From an uncultured Aquimarina sp. (GTDB taxonomy: Bacteria > Bacteroidota > Bacteroidia > Flavobacteriales > Flavobacteriaceae), in the NCBI GenBank assembly GCA_947498775.1, contig CANMLL010000013.1, forward strand, positions 1-64,000: 64,000 nucleotides of DNA. Direction: 5' to 3'. The notes below the pieces were generated by a model. The model did no database searches. It was not told the origin of the DNA and saw only the letters and a list, made by a program, of their open reading frames with translations. This document shows positions 9,043 to 18,032 of this stretch, piece by piece. Both the position numbers and the translations under genes were made by a program. Within the stretch, counting starts at the first letter, position 1, and the number at the start of each line of letters is the position of its first letter.

Positions 9043-9333
9043 ACAAGCGATATTTTTAACAAAAATACAAAGAAAGCTTAGATAATATCGAGTTTAAGTA
9101 AAACTTATGATTTATTCAGGGAACACGTCATTGGTTTCCACTATTTTTCTTTTTCTATAGGAATTGCGACGGATTAAAAAAGTTTAGGGATAAAACTGTT
9201 TTAGAGAATATTATTTCAATATAGTCCTCTTGAGTTTGGGGTAATGATGTTTTTTTAACATCAGGTTAAAATTAAGTTAACATAAAATTTTTTCGAATTT
9301 TGAAAGTTATTTGTCTAAAAAGAGGAAAACATC
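9043..9333. other. Gene-free divergent spacer
   Basis: This 291-bp AT-rich spacer separates lipA (minus) from a small plus-strand gene. It holds a small hairpin GATGTT/AACATC near 9245-9262 in the leader of the plus gene, and a purine-rich stretch AAAAGAGGAAAA just before ATG 9334 that may act as its ribosome site. I see no further ORF and no recognisable RNA. Confidence 0.5.
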
Positions 9334-9567
9334 ATGCAGGAAGAGTTGGTGAGTCCAAAAAAAAGACAGAACAATCGGAAGCGCGTAGAGAAATGGCTTC
9401 TCAAAAATCAGCAGTATATTAATATTACTGCTGTAGAAAAGGAGATCTCAGCTCCCAAAGGATTGATTCAGAAATTCGTTAAATACGATAAAAAAATCAA
9501 TGATAAGTGGATAGAGCCCTTATTTTTGGTTATCAAAAGATTTACTTCTTTTAATTTAAGATCTTAG
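9334..9567 (+). CDS. Small basic protein, possible helix-turn-helix
   Basis: I do not recognise a named family. The 77 residues are basic and predicted helical. The stretch INITAVEKEISAPKGLIQKF then KKINDKWIEPL reads like a lone HTH segment of the kind seen in small flavobacterial proteins (an 'ITAVEKEI..P.G.I.K' recognition-like pattern). The purine-rich leader supports translation from ATG 9334. A short hairpin follows the stop. DNA binding is inference only. Confidence 0.55.
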   Translation: MQEELVSPKKRQNNRKRVEKWLLKNQQYINITAVEKEISAPKGLIQKFVKYDKKINDKWIEPLFLVIKRFTSFNLRS

Positions 9568-9577
9568 TTTTTTATTC

Positions 9578-9596
9578 TTTATGTTCAAAACATAAA
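9578..9596. terminator. Possible bidirectional terminator hairpin
   Basis: TTTATGTT (9578-9585) pairs perfectly with AACATAAA (9589-9596) around a 3-nt loop. It sits between the convergent small gene (stop 9567) and the sigma factor gene (stop 9598), with A/T runs on both sides. The stem is A/T-rich and therefore weak. Confidence 0.4.
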
Positions 9597-9597
9597 A

Positions 9598-10170
9598 CTA
9601 TCTTTTGGTATCGGTAATTATTTCTGACAACAATTTTTTGGCTCTTAAAAGCTTTACCTTCACATTGTTTATTGGTTCATTGAGATTACCAGCAATTTCT
9701 TTATAACTGAGCTCCTGAAAATATCGCAGGTTAATTACTTTTTGGTAATGTGGTTTTAGTTGTTTAATATACAGAAGTAACTGGGCAAGATTCTGTTCGG
9801 TAATTAATTTATCCTCAGGAGTAGGGTTGTCATCTGCTATTCTATATACAGAATCATCTACCTGAGTAGTCGTATGGGATTGAATAGAGGCTTTTTTCTT
9901 TCTTAATAGATCAATATGAATATTCTTAGAAATTTGAATTAACCAAGTCTTAAAATTATATGCTTCTTTGAATGTGTCAATTTTGTCAAAAGCTCTAGAA
10001 AAACTTTGTATAGTAATGTCTTCGGCTTCATACTCATCTAGAGTCCTTTTTAATTGAAAATTATATACTTCATTCCAAAATGTATCCAAAAGGTAGTTAA
10101 AGGATGCCTGATTTCCATCTTTAGCCTTAGAAATGTGTTCTTCTAATAAAATAAGACGTTCTTTTTTCAA
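9598..10170 (-). CDS. ECF-type RNA polymerase sigma factor
   Basis: This 190-residue sigma-70 family protein has region 2 (LLDTFWNEVYNFQLKRTLDE, then DITIQSFSRAFDKIDTF and FKTWLIQISKNIHIDLLR) and region 4 (LKPHYQKVINLRYFQELSYKEIA, a clear helix-turn-helix). It lacks regions 1 and 3, as expected for ECF factors. The start is a TTG; no in-frame ATG lies nearby. No anti-sigma gene is adjacent. A small membrane protein gene lies 36 nt upstream on the same strand and may be cotranscribed. Confidence 0.9.
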   Translation of the reverse strand: MKKERLILLEEHISKAKDGNQASFNYLLDTFWNEVYNFQLKRTLDEYEAEDITIQSFSRAFDKIDTFKEAYNFKTWLIQISKNIHIDLLRKKKASIQSHTTTQVDDSVYRIADDNPTPEDKLITEQNLAQLLLYIKQLKPHYQKVINLRYFQELSYKEIAGNLNEPINNVKVKLLRAKKLLSEIITDTKR

Positions 10171-10206
10171 TGAATTCTTTTTGAGTAGAATATTTGAAGT
10201 AATTAT

Positions 10207-10413
10207 TTAATTTGAATGCTCTTTTTCATTACAATTAGAAAACTGATCCGGAGTTTTACCACACATAGAACAAGATTCCCCTTCTTTATTTAAAAAAGGA
10301 CTTTGACTGGCACATGTACCGGCAAACTTTCCATCTTTTTTGGCCCATAATTTAATCGTGATTCCACCAAAAGCCAAAAGTAAAAGACCAATTGTAAGTA
10401 ATAAAAGTTCCAT
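10207..10413 (-). CDS. Small single-pass membrane protein with Cys-rich tail
   Basis: The 68-residue protein begins MELLLLTIGLLLLAFGGITI, one membrane helix, then a short polar tail with four cysteines (GTCAS, SCSMCGK, SNCNEK). The start is ATG 10413; a longer frame uses a TTG. The Cys pattern could bind a metal or form disulfides, but I cannot assign a function. It is upstream of, and probably operonic with, the sigma factor. Confidence 0.7.
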   Translation of the reverse strand: MELLLLTIGLLLLAFGGITIKLWAKKDGKFAGTCASQSPFLNKEGESCSMCGKTPDQFSNCNEKEHSN

Positions 10414-10562
10414 AATAATATAATACAATCAAAATTAGCTGCAAAGATACGAAGAATGTATGGCTAAGTATATACTAAATAGAAAATTAAGCATATATTA
10501 ATGTTTTTTAGTAAATTTTTGTATCGCAGATTGAGTCTGTTGTTATTTTTTGGGAATCACTT

Positions 10563-11576
10563 CTATATGATATTGACTTCGATTTCTAGGTTAATATCAA
10601 ATCTATCTTTTATTTTAGATTGAATTTTTTTTGATAGATCAAGGATTTCAACACCGGTAGCATTATTGTAATTGACCAAGACAAGGGCTTGTTTTTCATG
10701 AACTCCGGCATCACCCCATCGTTTTCCTTTAAAACCACTTTGTTCGATAAGCCATCCTGCCGGAACCTTAATGGTTTGATTATCAATTTTATAAAATGGA
10801 ATATCAGGGTAGGTCTTTTGAAGTCTAGAAAAATGATCTATAGATATAACCGGATTTTTGAAAAAACTACCGCTGTTTCCGATTTCATTTGGATCAGGTA
10901 ATTTGCTTTGCCGAATTTGAATTACCGCTTCGGATACATCTTTAATAGTAGGAGAGGTTATTCCATTTTCTTTCAATGCATTTTCTATAGCCCCGTAGCT
11001 TGTGTTAAGGATATGATTGTTTTTGCTTAATTTGAAGGTTACTTTGGTGATAATAAATTCATCTTTTACATCACTCTTAAAAATAGAATTACGATATCCA
11101 AATTTGCAGTCTTTATTTGAGAAAATATGTTTTTCCCCCGAAGAAATGTGAATGGCTTCGCAGCTCACAAAAGTATCTTTTAATTCTACTCCATATGCAC
11201 CAATATTTTGAATAGGAGCACTACCCACATACCCTGGGATTAAGGATAGATTTTCTAATCCTCCATACCCCTGGTTTATACAATATAGTACAAAATCGTG
11301 CCAATTCTCACCTGCATTTGCAGAAATAATTATCGAATCCTTAAATTCTTCCACAACGGTTATTCCTGTAATGGCAATATGTAGTACAAGGGTATCAATA
11401 TCTTTAGTTAATAGCATATTACTGCCTCCACTAATAATAAAAAATCTTTTTTTAGGATCTTTTAAAAGAAGGTCTTTCAGCGCCGTTTCAGAAGTAACTT
11501 TCACAAATTCAGAAGCAGTAACATCTATTCCAAAAGTATTGTATTCTTTTAAAGATTTGTTATGTTCGATATTCAT
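10563..11576 (-). CDS. murB: UDP-N-acetylmuramate dehydrogenase
   Basis: MurB reduces UDP-GlcNAc-enolpyruvate to UDP-MurNAc for peptidoglycan synthesis in the cytosol, using FAD and NADPH. The 337 residues match the E. coli type I form in length. Visible motifs are the FAD site FIISGGSNML, LSLIPGYVGSAPIQNIGAYG, and NSGSFFKNP with the proton-donor Ser. The start codon touches the stop of the upstream aminotransferase gene at 11576, so the two are translationally linked. Confidence 0.96.
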   Translation of the reverse strand: MNIEHNKSLKEYNTFGIDVTASEFVKVTSETALKDLLLKDPKKRFFIISGGSNMLLTKDIDTLVLHIAITGITVVEEFKDSIIISANAGENWHDFVLYCINQGYGGLENLSLIPGYVGSAPIQNIGAYGVELKDTFVSCEAIHISSGEKHIFSNKDCKFGYRNSIFKSDVKDEFIITKVTFKLSKNNHILNTSYGAIENALKENGITSPTIKDVSEAVIQIRQSKLPDPNEIGNSGSFFKNPVISIDHFSRLQKTYPDIPFYKIDNQTIKVPAGWLIEQSGFKGKRWGDAGVHEKQALVLVNYNNATGVEILDLSKKIQSKIKDRFDINLEIEVNII

Positions 11577-12766
11577 TAATCCTTATATTTTTCTAAAGCT
11601 AATTTCAAGATATTGATGGCTTTTTTAAGATCTCTTCTATTCAATACATATGCTATTCGTACCTGATTTTTACCCACATTTGGACTAGAGTAAAATCCTG
11701 AAGCAGGTGCTAACATAACAGTTTCGTTATTCAAATCAAATTTATCCAACAGCCATTTTGCAAAATCATCAGCATCTTTTACCGGCAATTCTGCCATGCA
11801 ATAAAAAGCCCCTTTTGGTACTCCAACTTTTACGCCTGGAATTTCTTTGAGCCCGGATACCAAAGTATCTCTTCTTAACTTGTACTTTGCAACAGTTTCT
11901 TTATAATATGAATCAGGAGCTTCTAATGCTGCTTCACTAGCAATTTGAGCCAACGTAGGAGGACTTAACCTGGCTTGTGCGAATTTCATTGCAGTTTTTA
12001 TAACGCTTTTATTTTTGCTTACCATACATCCAATACGAGCGCCACACATACTGTATCGTTTAGATACCGAATCTACCACAATAGCATGTTCATCTAATTC
12101 TTTCTCTTGAAGAATCGAATAGTGTTCAGAACCGTCATAAACAAATTCGCGATATACCTCGTCAGAAATCAAAAATAAATCATATTTGATTGCCAATTCG
12201 GCAAGTTGTTTTATTTCTTCTTTACTATACAAATAACCAGTGGGGTTTCCTGGATTACAAATTAGAATTGCTTTGGTTTTTGAAGTAATAAGCTTTTCAA
12301 ATTCTTTAATAGCAGGTAAAGCAAACCCTGATTCTATATTTGAAACAACCGGAACCACTGTAACGGTTGATTGGGTAGAAAAGCTATAATAATTGGCATA
12401 AAAAGGTTCTGGTACAATAATTTCGTCACCAGGATCTGTAATGCTACCCATAGTGAAAATTAGAGCTTCACTACCTCCTGTAGTCACCAAAATATCATCT
12501 GAAGATATTGTGATATCATGTTTTGCATAATATCCAGCAAGCTTTTTTCTAAAACTCTCAAAACCAGCAGAATGACTATATGCAAGAATGTCTAATTTAT
12601 TATTGCGTACAGCATTTATAGCTTCAATTGGTGTTTTGATATCCGGTTGACCTATATTAAGGCGATAAATATGCTTTCCTTCCTTTGTTGCTTTTTCTGC
12701 AAAAGGAACCAATTTCCGAATCGGAGACTCGGGCATTGCATTACCTTTGCGTGATACTACTGGCAT
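11576..12766 (-). CDS. PLP-dependent class I aminotransferase (AspC-like)
   Basis: The 396-residue fold type I enzyme has NIGQPDI, ICNPGNPTG (170-177), SDEVY (201-205) and the PLP lysine Lys 236 in DSVSKRYSMCGARIG. It probably moves the amino group of aspartate or a related amino acid; exact substrate cannot be read. It begins the murB operon. There is no recognisable regulatory site in the 103-bp divergent spacer to the protease gene. Confidence 0.88.
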   Translation of the reverse strand: MPVVSRKGNAMPESPIRKLVPFAEKATKEGKHIYRLNIGQPDIKTPIEAINAVRNNKLDILAYSHSAGFESFRKKLAGYYAKHDITISSDDILVTTGGSEALIFTMGSITDPGDEIIVPEPFYANYYSFSTQSTVTVVPVVSNIESGFALPAIKEFEKLITSKTKAILICNPGNPTGYLYSKEEIKQLAELAIKYDLFLISDEVYREFVYDGSEHYSILQEKELDEHAIVVDSVSKRYSMCGARIGCMVSKNKSVIKTAMKFAQARLSPPTLAQIASEAALEAPDSYYKETVAKYKLRRDTLVSGLKEIPGVKVGVPKGAFYCMAELPVKDADDFAKWLLDKFDLNNETVMLAPASGFYSSPNVGKNQVRIAYVLNRRDLKKAINILKLALEKYKD

Positions 12767-12869
12767 CTTTTCTGTTTAAAAAAATAAATAGCGGTAAATT
12801 TCTTAAAATATTTAAGAAATAGATACATAATTAGAATGATTTTTCAACTATTTTCCTATATTTAAAGTA

Positions 12870-14249
12870 ATGAAGGTTTTATTATTAGATTTTTATCAAT
12901 TTCTTAAAAGTAAGGTACTAGTTTTATTTCTTTTTTTCAGTTTTTCAGTTTTTGCTCAATCTAGTTTCAAATTACCTGCAAGTAAAAAGAGTGATAAGAT
13001 TAGGTTCGAGATAGCAAATAACCTGATTATTCTTCCAGTTATTCTTAATGGAGTAGAACTTTCCTTTATTTTAGATACAGGTGTTGGATCAACAATTATT
13101 TTTAGTGTTGATAACAAAGAATCGCTAGAACTCAAAAATGCATCAAGAATTTATCTCCGGGGATTAGGAGATGGTGAGCCGGTAGAAGCCATAAAATCAC
13201 TTAGTAATGAATTAAGGATAGGAGATGCAGTAAGTGCTAATCATACTGTATATCTTGTCTTTGATGAGTCTATTAATTTCTCTCCGAGAATGGGTTTTCC
13301 TGTACATGGAATTATAGGATATGATTTTTTTAAAGATTTTATTTTAGGTATAAATTATAGCAGGAGGACTATTAAAATAAACGATCCTAGTCAATATACG
13401 TATAAGAAATGTGACAAATGTTACCAAACCCAACTTGATTTTAGTGAACATAATAAGCGTCCGTTGGTTACCGCAAGATATAGATCCAAAAGTAAATTAG
13501 CCGATATACGATTATTATTAGATTCTGGATCAGGTTCTTCTTTATGGTTGTTTGAGAGTGAAAAAAAAGGAATTACAATACCTGATAAATCATTTGCAGA
13601 TTTTCTGGGGAAAGGATTTAATGGAGATATTTATGGGCAAAGAACTAAGATAGAAGAGTTGTATATAGGAGATTTTTTATTGAAAGAGGTTACAACTGCA
13701 TTTCCTGATTCTATATACATACAAGGAATATCTCTAGATAAAAGAGAAGGTTCACTAGGAGGAAGTGTGTTAAGACGATTCAATCTAATTGTAGATTATC
13801 CCAACCAAAAAATATCTTTTAAGAAGAATGGTTTTTTTGACAAACCTTTTCATTATAATATGAGTGGTTTAACTATCCAACATGTGGGTTTTAATGCGAT
13901 CATAACCGAAAAATCGAATAAATTAAAAGGTAATACTACAACCGAAAAAAATAGAGTTTACTTAGGCTTGAATGGGGTGGTAAATGAAAAAACACTTCAA
14001 TTATCAAACAATTTTATTCTACGGCCTAAGTACGAGATTTCTGATGTAAGACCTAATTCGCCAGCTGATTTAGCCGGATTAAAAAAAGATGATGTAATAC
14101 TCGAGGTTAATGGTAAAAAAGCATATCAGTATAAGTTGTCTCAACTTAATGATTTATTTTATTTTGAGGAAGGAAAGAGGATCAGGATTAAAATAAAACG
14201 ATTGGGAGTAGAAACAAGATTTACTTTCGTCCTCAAGAAAGTGATTTAA
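12870..14249 (+). CDS. Exported retropepsin-like aspartyl protease with PDZ domain
   Basis: The 459-residue protein has a signal segment (residues about 14-30, ending SVFAQ), two aspartyl-protease-like lobes each with its own active-site-like motif (ILDTGVGSTI with Asp 69; LLLDSGSGSSL with Asp 218), and a C-terminal PDZ domain about 375-445 (EISDVRPNSPADLAGLKKDDVILEVNG, here cited in parts). The second motif is DSG instead of DTG. A two-lobe chain could work as a pseudo-dimer in the periplasm. A perfect palindromic terminator follows the stop directly. Confidence 0.85.
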   Translation: MKVLLLDFYQFLKSKVLVLFLFFSFSVFAQSSFKLPASKKSDKIRFEIANNLIILPVILNGVELSFILDTGVGSTIIFSVDNKESLELKNASRIYLRGLGDGEPVEAIKSLSNELRIGDAVSANHTVYLVFDESINFSPRMGFPVHGIIGYDFFKDFILGINYSRRTIKINDPSQYTYKKCDKCYQTQLDFSEHNKRPLVTARYRSKSKLADIRLLLDSGSGSSLWLFESEKKGITIPDKSFADFLGKGFNGDIYGQRTKIEELYIGDFLLKEVTTAFPDSIYIQGISLDKREGSLGGSVLRRFNLIVDYPNQKISFKKNGFFDKPFHYNMSGLTIQHVGFNAIITEKSNKLKGNTTTEKNRVYLGLNGVVNEKTLQLSNNFILRPKYEISDVRPNSPADLAGLKKDDVILEVNGKKAYQYKLSQLNDLFYFEEGKRIRIKIKRLGVETRFTFVLKKVI

Positions 14250-14291
14250 TATAAAAAGGGTTTTATCACGTGATAAAACCCTTTTTATATA
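14250..14291. terminator. Perfect 42-bp palindrome, bidirectional terminator
   Basis: The two 21-nt halves are exact reverse complements with no unpaired centre (TATCAC/GTGATA in the middle, AAAAAGGG/CCCTTTTT outside). It directly follows the protease stop and precedes the convergent DUF1573 gene stop at 14307, with T runs in both directions built into the stem. It should terminate both genes. Confidence 0.85.
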
Positions 14292-14306
14292 AACTAGCTT
14301 TTTCTT

Positions 14307-14705
14307 TTAGTCATTTTTTTCTAAAACACTTTTGTCTAATACTGTACCTTTAATTTTTATTGCTTTTGTAGCTTCTTCAGCATTAGAATAAACAGTTATA
14401 GTTTTACGAATAGGTCCAACTCTTTTGGTGTCATATTTAACTTCTATAACTCCGGTTTCTCCTGGAGCAATTGGATTCTCAGGTTTTTTAGGAATTGTAC
14501 ATCCACAGCTAGAATATACTTTAGAAATAATTAGAGGAGTACCCCCAGTATTTGTAAATTCGAATTGGCGAACACCATCACTACCTTTGGCTATTTCACC
14601 ATAATCGATAACTTCCGTTTTAAATTCTATTTTCGCTTTGGTATCTTGAGCATTTAATGTTACACTCAAAAATCCAATACATAGAATTATCATCACATTT
14701 TTCAT
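14307..14705 (-). CDS. DUF1573 domain exported protein
   Basis: A 132-residue protein with a cleavable signal (MKNVMIILCIGFLSVTLNAQ) and one DUF1573 domain, an immunoglobulin-like fold. The conserved core is FEFTNTGGTPLIISKVYSSCGC (given in part) followed by PKKPENPIAPGETG and VKYDTKRVGP. Members are abundant in Bacteroidota and are presumed periplasmic or surface structural modules; no activity is known. The gene stands alone. Confidence 0.88.
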   Translation of the reverse strand: MKNVMIILCIGFLSVTLNAQDTKAKIEFKTEVIDYGEIAKGSDGVRQFEFTNTGGTPLIISKVYSSCGCTIPKKPENPIAPGETGVIEVKYDTKRVGPIRKTITVYSNAEEATKAIKIKGTVLDKSVLEKND

Positions 14706-14917
14706 AATGTAGGTTTTTGTTGTTTGTAAAAGTACTCACTTTTTATCCAACTTCAAAATTGCAACCAAAAGCACTGGATAAAAAGTGTCGAAGCGCGAAA
14801 GTAAGAAAATTCGCAATATCATTTATCTTAAACTTCAATTTTAAGATAAAACATAGCCATTTCTTAATCGAGTATTTTTATTTTTTTAATACACGTTGTC
14901 ATAATTTCTAACACAGG

Positions 14918-14938
14918 TACTTTATACTTCGTACTTTA
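14918..14938 (+). repeat. Heptamer tandem repeat (TACTTNR x3) before valS
   Basis: Three 7-bp units run without a gap: TACTTTA, TACTTCG, TACTTTA. They lie 6 nt before the -7 box of valS. The units match those at 59433-59460 in trpB-trpA (TACTTAG, TACTTCG, TACTTAC), so the same unit type recurs at separate loci. Confidence 0.6.
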
Positions 14939-14943
14939 ATAAT

Positions 14944-14951
14944 TACTTTTG
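14944..14951 (+). promoter_or_regulatory. Putative -7 promoter box of valS
   Basis: TACTTTTG fits the TAnnTTTG consensus and gives a start about 25 nt before ATG 14982. The TTG within the box is the first possible start codon of the longest reading frame, which therefore overstates the protein by 11 residues. No clear -33 TTTG element is present; heptamer repeats occupy that place. Confidence 0.5.
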
Positions 14952-14981
14952 CACTTCAAATTCCAAAAATCGGACCAAAAT

Positions 14982-17615
14982 ATGGCATTAGCTACAAAAT
15001 ATGATGCAAAATCAGTAGAAAACAAGTGGTATGACTACTGGATTCAGCATAATTATTTCCATTCTGAAGTAGATGAAAGAGAGGCATATACCATTGTTAT
15101 TCCACCACCCAATGTTACAGGTGTTTTGCATATGGGTCACATGCTTAATAATACGATACAAGACGTATTGATACGCAGGGCAAGGCTTAATGGGTACAAT
15201 GCATGCTGGGTACCAGGAACCGACCATGCTTCTATTGCAACCGAGGCAAAAGTTGTAGCCAAACTAAAAGAACAAGGAATTAATAAAAATGATCTTACTC
15301 GAGAAGAGTTTTTGGAACACGCCTGGGAATGGACACATAAACATGGGGGAATTATCTTAGAACAGCTTAAAAAGTTGGGAGCTTCTTGCGATTGGGAACG
15401 AACAGCTTTTACTATGGATGACAAATTGTCTGCGTCTGTGATCAAAGTTTTTGTTGATCTATATAATAAAGGTCTTGTTTACCGCGGTTACAGAATGGTA
15501 AATTGGGACCCCGAAGCAAAGACAACATTATCCGACGAAGAGGTTATTTATGAGGAGAAGCAAGGGAATTTGTATTACTTAAAATATAAAATAGAGGGTA
15601 GCGACAACACGCTTACAATTGCTACAACACGCCCAGAAACTATTATGGGTGATACGGCAATTTGTATTAACCCAAATGATGAACGATTTACCCATCTTAA
15701 AGGAAAAAAAGCAATAGTACCTATTGCAAATCGTGTAATTCCGATAATTGAAGACGAATATGTTGATATGGAGTTTGGGACTGGGTGTCTTAAAGTGACT
15801 CCTGCACATGATCCTAATGATAAAGAACTTGGAGATAAACATAATCTTGAAGTAATCGATATTTTTAATGATGATGCTACTTTAAATACTTTTGGGTTAC
15901 ATTATCAAGGAAAAGATCGTTTTGCCGTACGTAAGGAGATTGTAAAAGAATTAGAAAGTATTGGGGTTTTAGAAAAAACCGAAACTCATCTTAATAAAGT
16001 AGGGACTAGTGAGCGTACAAAAGCTGTAATTGAACCAAGATTAAGTGACCAATGGTTTTTAAAAATGAAAGACCTTGCCCAACCTGCATTAGATGCAGTT
16101 ATAGATAAGGATGTAAATCTAGTTCCTGAAAAGTTTGTAAATACCTATCGTTATTGGATGGAAAATGTTAGGGACTGGAATATCTCTCGCCAATTGTGGT
16201 GGGGACATCAAATTCCTGCATACTTTTATGGCGATGGCAAAGAAGACTTTGTTGTTGCAGAGAGTAGAGAAGAAGCTCTTGGTTTAGCAAAAGAAAAAAC
16301 GGGGAATAATTCTTTGACAGACTCAGATCTTACTCAGGATCCCGATGCTTTAGATACGTGGTTTTCTTCTTGGTTATGGCCAATGAGTGTGTTTAATGGT
16401 ATTTTAGAACCAGATAATAAAGAAATTAATTACTACTATCCAACAAATGATTTGGTTACTGCTCCAGAAATTTTATTTTTCTGGGTTGCTCGTATGATTA
16501 TTGCTGGATATGAATATAGAGGAGAAAAACCATTTACCAATGTATATCTTACAGGTATCGTTAGAGATAAGCAAAGACGTAAAATGTCTAAGCAATTAGG
16601 AAACTCTCCAAATCCTTTAGATTTAATAAATCAATACGGTGCTGATGGTATTAGGGTAGGGATGCTGCTTAGTTCTCCTGCCGGAAACGATCTTATGTTT
16701 GATGAAGATCTATGTAAGCAGGGTAGTTCTTTTGTAAACAAGATATGGAATGCCTTCAGGCTTATTAAAGGGTGGCAGGTAGATGCTAATATACCACAAC
16801 CAGAATCTTCTGCTATTGCTATACAATGGTATAGGTCCAGATTTCAGCAAGCATTGTTAGAGTTAGAAGATAGCTACGATAAATATCGTATTAGTGATGC
16901 ATTGATGACTACCTATAAATTGATTTGGGATGATTTCTGTAGTTGGTTGTTAGAGATGATCAAACCGTCCTATGGAAACCCTATTGACGACAAAACATAT
17001 CAAGAGGTAATTTCTGTTTTAGAGGATAATTTAAAAATACTTCATCCTTTCGTTCCATTTATTTCCGAGGAAATATGGCAAAATATTACAAAGCGTACCC
17101 CAGAAGAAGCTCTAATAATTTCTAGTTGGCCAAAATTAGAATCAGTTGATCATGATCTAATAAAGGAATTCGAAATTGCATCAGAAGTTGTTTCCGGTAT
17201 TAGAACAATTCGCAAGCAAAAAAACATCTCGTTCAAAGATACTATTGAATTGTCTGTACTAAATAGTGAGAAATTTAGTATAAGCTTTGATTCGGTTATT
17301 CGTAAATTAGGAAACCTGTCTTCTTTGAATTATGTTGAAACACAAGTAGAGGGAGCACTTTCTTTCAGGGTAAAATCCAATGAATATTTTATTCCAGTGT
17401 CTGGCACAGTAGATGTAGAAGAGCAAGTAAAGAAACTTACCGAAGAATTGACATACACTGAAGGTTTTTTGAAATCGGTACAGAAAAAGTTGCAGAATGA
17501 ACGTTTTGTTAATAATGCCCCTGAACAGGTGATAACCAACGAACGAAAAAAACAAGCCGATGCAGAGGCCAAGATAGCTACATTGCGATCCAGTCTAGAT
17601 AGTTTAAAGAATTAA
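14982..17615 (+). CDS. valS: Valyl-tRNA synthetase
   Basis: The 877-residue class Ia synthetase charges tRNA-Val. It has the HIGH motif as HMGH in PPPNVTGVLHMGHML, the editing domain (TTRPETIMGDTA; GTGCLKVTPAHDPND), the KMSKS loop as KMSKQ in RRKMSKQLGNSP, an anticodon-binding domain, and the C-terminal coiled arm (about 800-877) typical of ValRS. ATG 14982 was chosen since the upstream TTG lies inside the promoter box. Monocistronic. Confidence 0.97.
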   Translation: MALATKYDAKSVENKWYDYWIQHNYFHSEVDEREAYTIVIPPPNVTGVLHMGHMLNNTIQDVLIRRARLNGYNACWVPGTDHASIATEAKVVAKLKEQGINKNDLTREEFLEHAWEWTHKHGGIILEQLKKLGASCDWERTAFTMDDKLSASVIKVFVDLYNKGLVYRGYRMVNWDPEAKTTLSDEEVIYEEKQGNLYYLKYKIEGSDNTLTIATTRPETIMGDTAICINPNDERFTHLKGKKAIVPIANRVIPIIEDEYVDMEFGTGCLKVTPAHDPNDKELGDKHNLEVIDIFNDDATLNTFGLHYQGKDRFAVRKEIVKELESIGVLEKTETHLNKVGTSERTKAVIEPRLSDQWFLKMKDLAQPALDAVIDKDVNLVPEKFVNTYRYWMENVRDWNISRQLWWGHQIPAYFYGDGKEDFVVAESREEALGLAKEKTGNNSLTDSDLTQDPDALDTWFSSWLWPMSVFNGILEPDNKEINYYYPTNDLVTAPEILFFWVARMIIAGYEYRGEKPFTNVYLTGIVRDKQRRKMSKQLGNSPNPLDLINQYGADGIRVGMLLSSPAGNDLMFDEDLCKQGSSFVNKIWNAFRLIKGWQVDANIPQPESSAIAIQWYRSRFQQALLELEDSYDKYRISDALMTTYKLIWDDFCSWLLEMIKPSYGNPIDDKTYQEVISVLEDNLKILHPFVPFISEEIWQNITKRTPEEALIISSWPKLESVDHDLIKEFEIASEVVSGIRTIRKQKNISFKDTIELSVLNSEKFSISFDSVIRKLGNLSSLNYVETQVEGALSFRVKSNEYFIPVSGTVDVEEQVKKLTEELTYTEGFLKSVQKKLQNERFVNNAPEQVITNERKKQADAEAKIATLRSSLDSLKN

Positions 17616-17636
17616 TATGGCTCATATATGAAATGA

Positions 17637-17677
17637 ATTAAAGAGGTTAAGGTATACTATAACTTAACTTCTTTAAT
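17637..17677. terminator. Bidirectional terminator between valS and ACBP gene
   Basis: Arms ATTAAAGAGGTTAAG (17637-17651) and CTTAACTTCTTTAAT (17663-17677) pair over 15 bp with a single G-T wobble around an 11-nt loop. It overlaps the end of the convergent ACBP gene (stop at 17673). Confidence 0.75.
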
Positions 17678-17939
17678 CCTTGATATGCTTATTAACCAGT
17701 TCTATGTATTTTATTTTTGCTTCTCGTTGAGTAAGATCCTTTACCTGAAAAAGAGCATTCAGTTTAAAAGCATTTCTGAGTTGACTATCTCCCGAAGGAG
17801 TGTAGAACCCGTCGGCATGAGTAGCTTGCTTATAATGTGCATAGAAATGAAGCATAATATCAGGCGGGAATTGTATTTTTGTATTGCATGCACGCTGATA
17901 TGCTTTTTCAAAAGCAATATTTAATTCTTCATCGGTCAT
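17673..17939 (-). CDS. Acyl-CoA-binding protein (ACBP family)
   Basis: The 88-residue helical protein has the ACBP arrangement: FEKAYQRA, then HFYAHYKQATHAD (ligand-site Tyr and Lys), and a C-terminal helix IKYIELVNKHI. ACBP binds long-chain acyl-CoA in the cytosol and buffers or delivers it to lipid synthesis. ACBP is best known from eukaryotes but is found in many Bacteroidota. Lying 94 nt downstream of psd and cdsA on the same strand, it fits a phospholipid role. Confidence 0.85.
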   Translation of the reverse strand: MTDEELNIAFEKAYQRACNTKIQFPPDIMLHFYAHYKQATHADGFYTPSGDSQLRNAFKLNALFQVKDLTQREAKIKYIELVNKHIKD

Positions 17940-18032
17940 GTTTGTAAATTGCTCTTTAATATTTTATTTGGAAAGAGATTAAACAAAATTCTGTTAGAAA
18001 GCAGCGGTTGTTTTTACTTAATTATTACGTAA

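Noticed and set aside
9598..10413. Sigma/anti-sigma pair
   Set aside because: The small neighbour has a membrane helix but its short Cys-rich tail does not look like an anti-sigma domain.
14949..14981. TTG start of valS
   Set aside because: The TTG is part of the -7 box; ATG 14982 gives the family N terminus.
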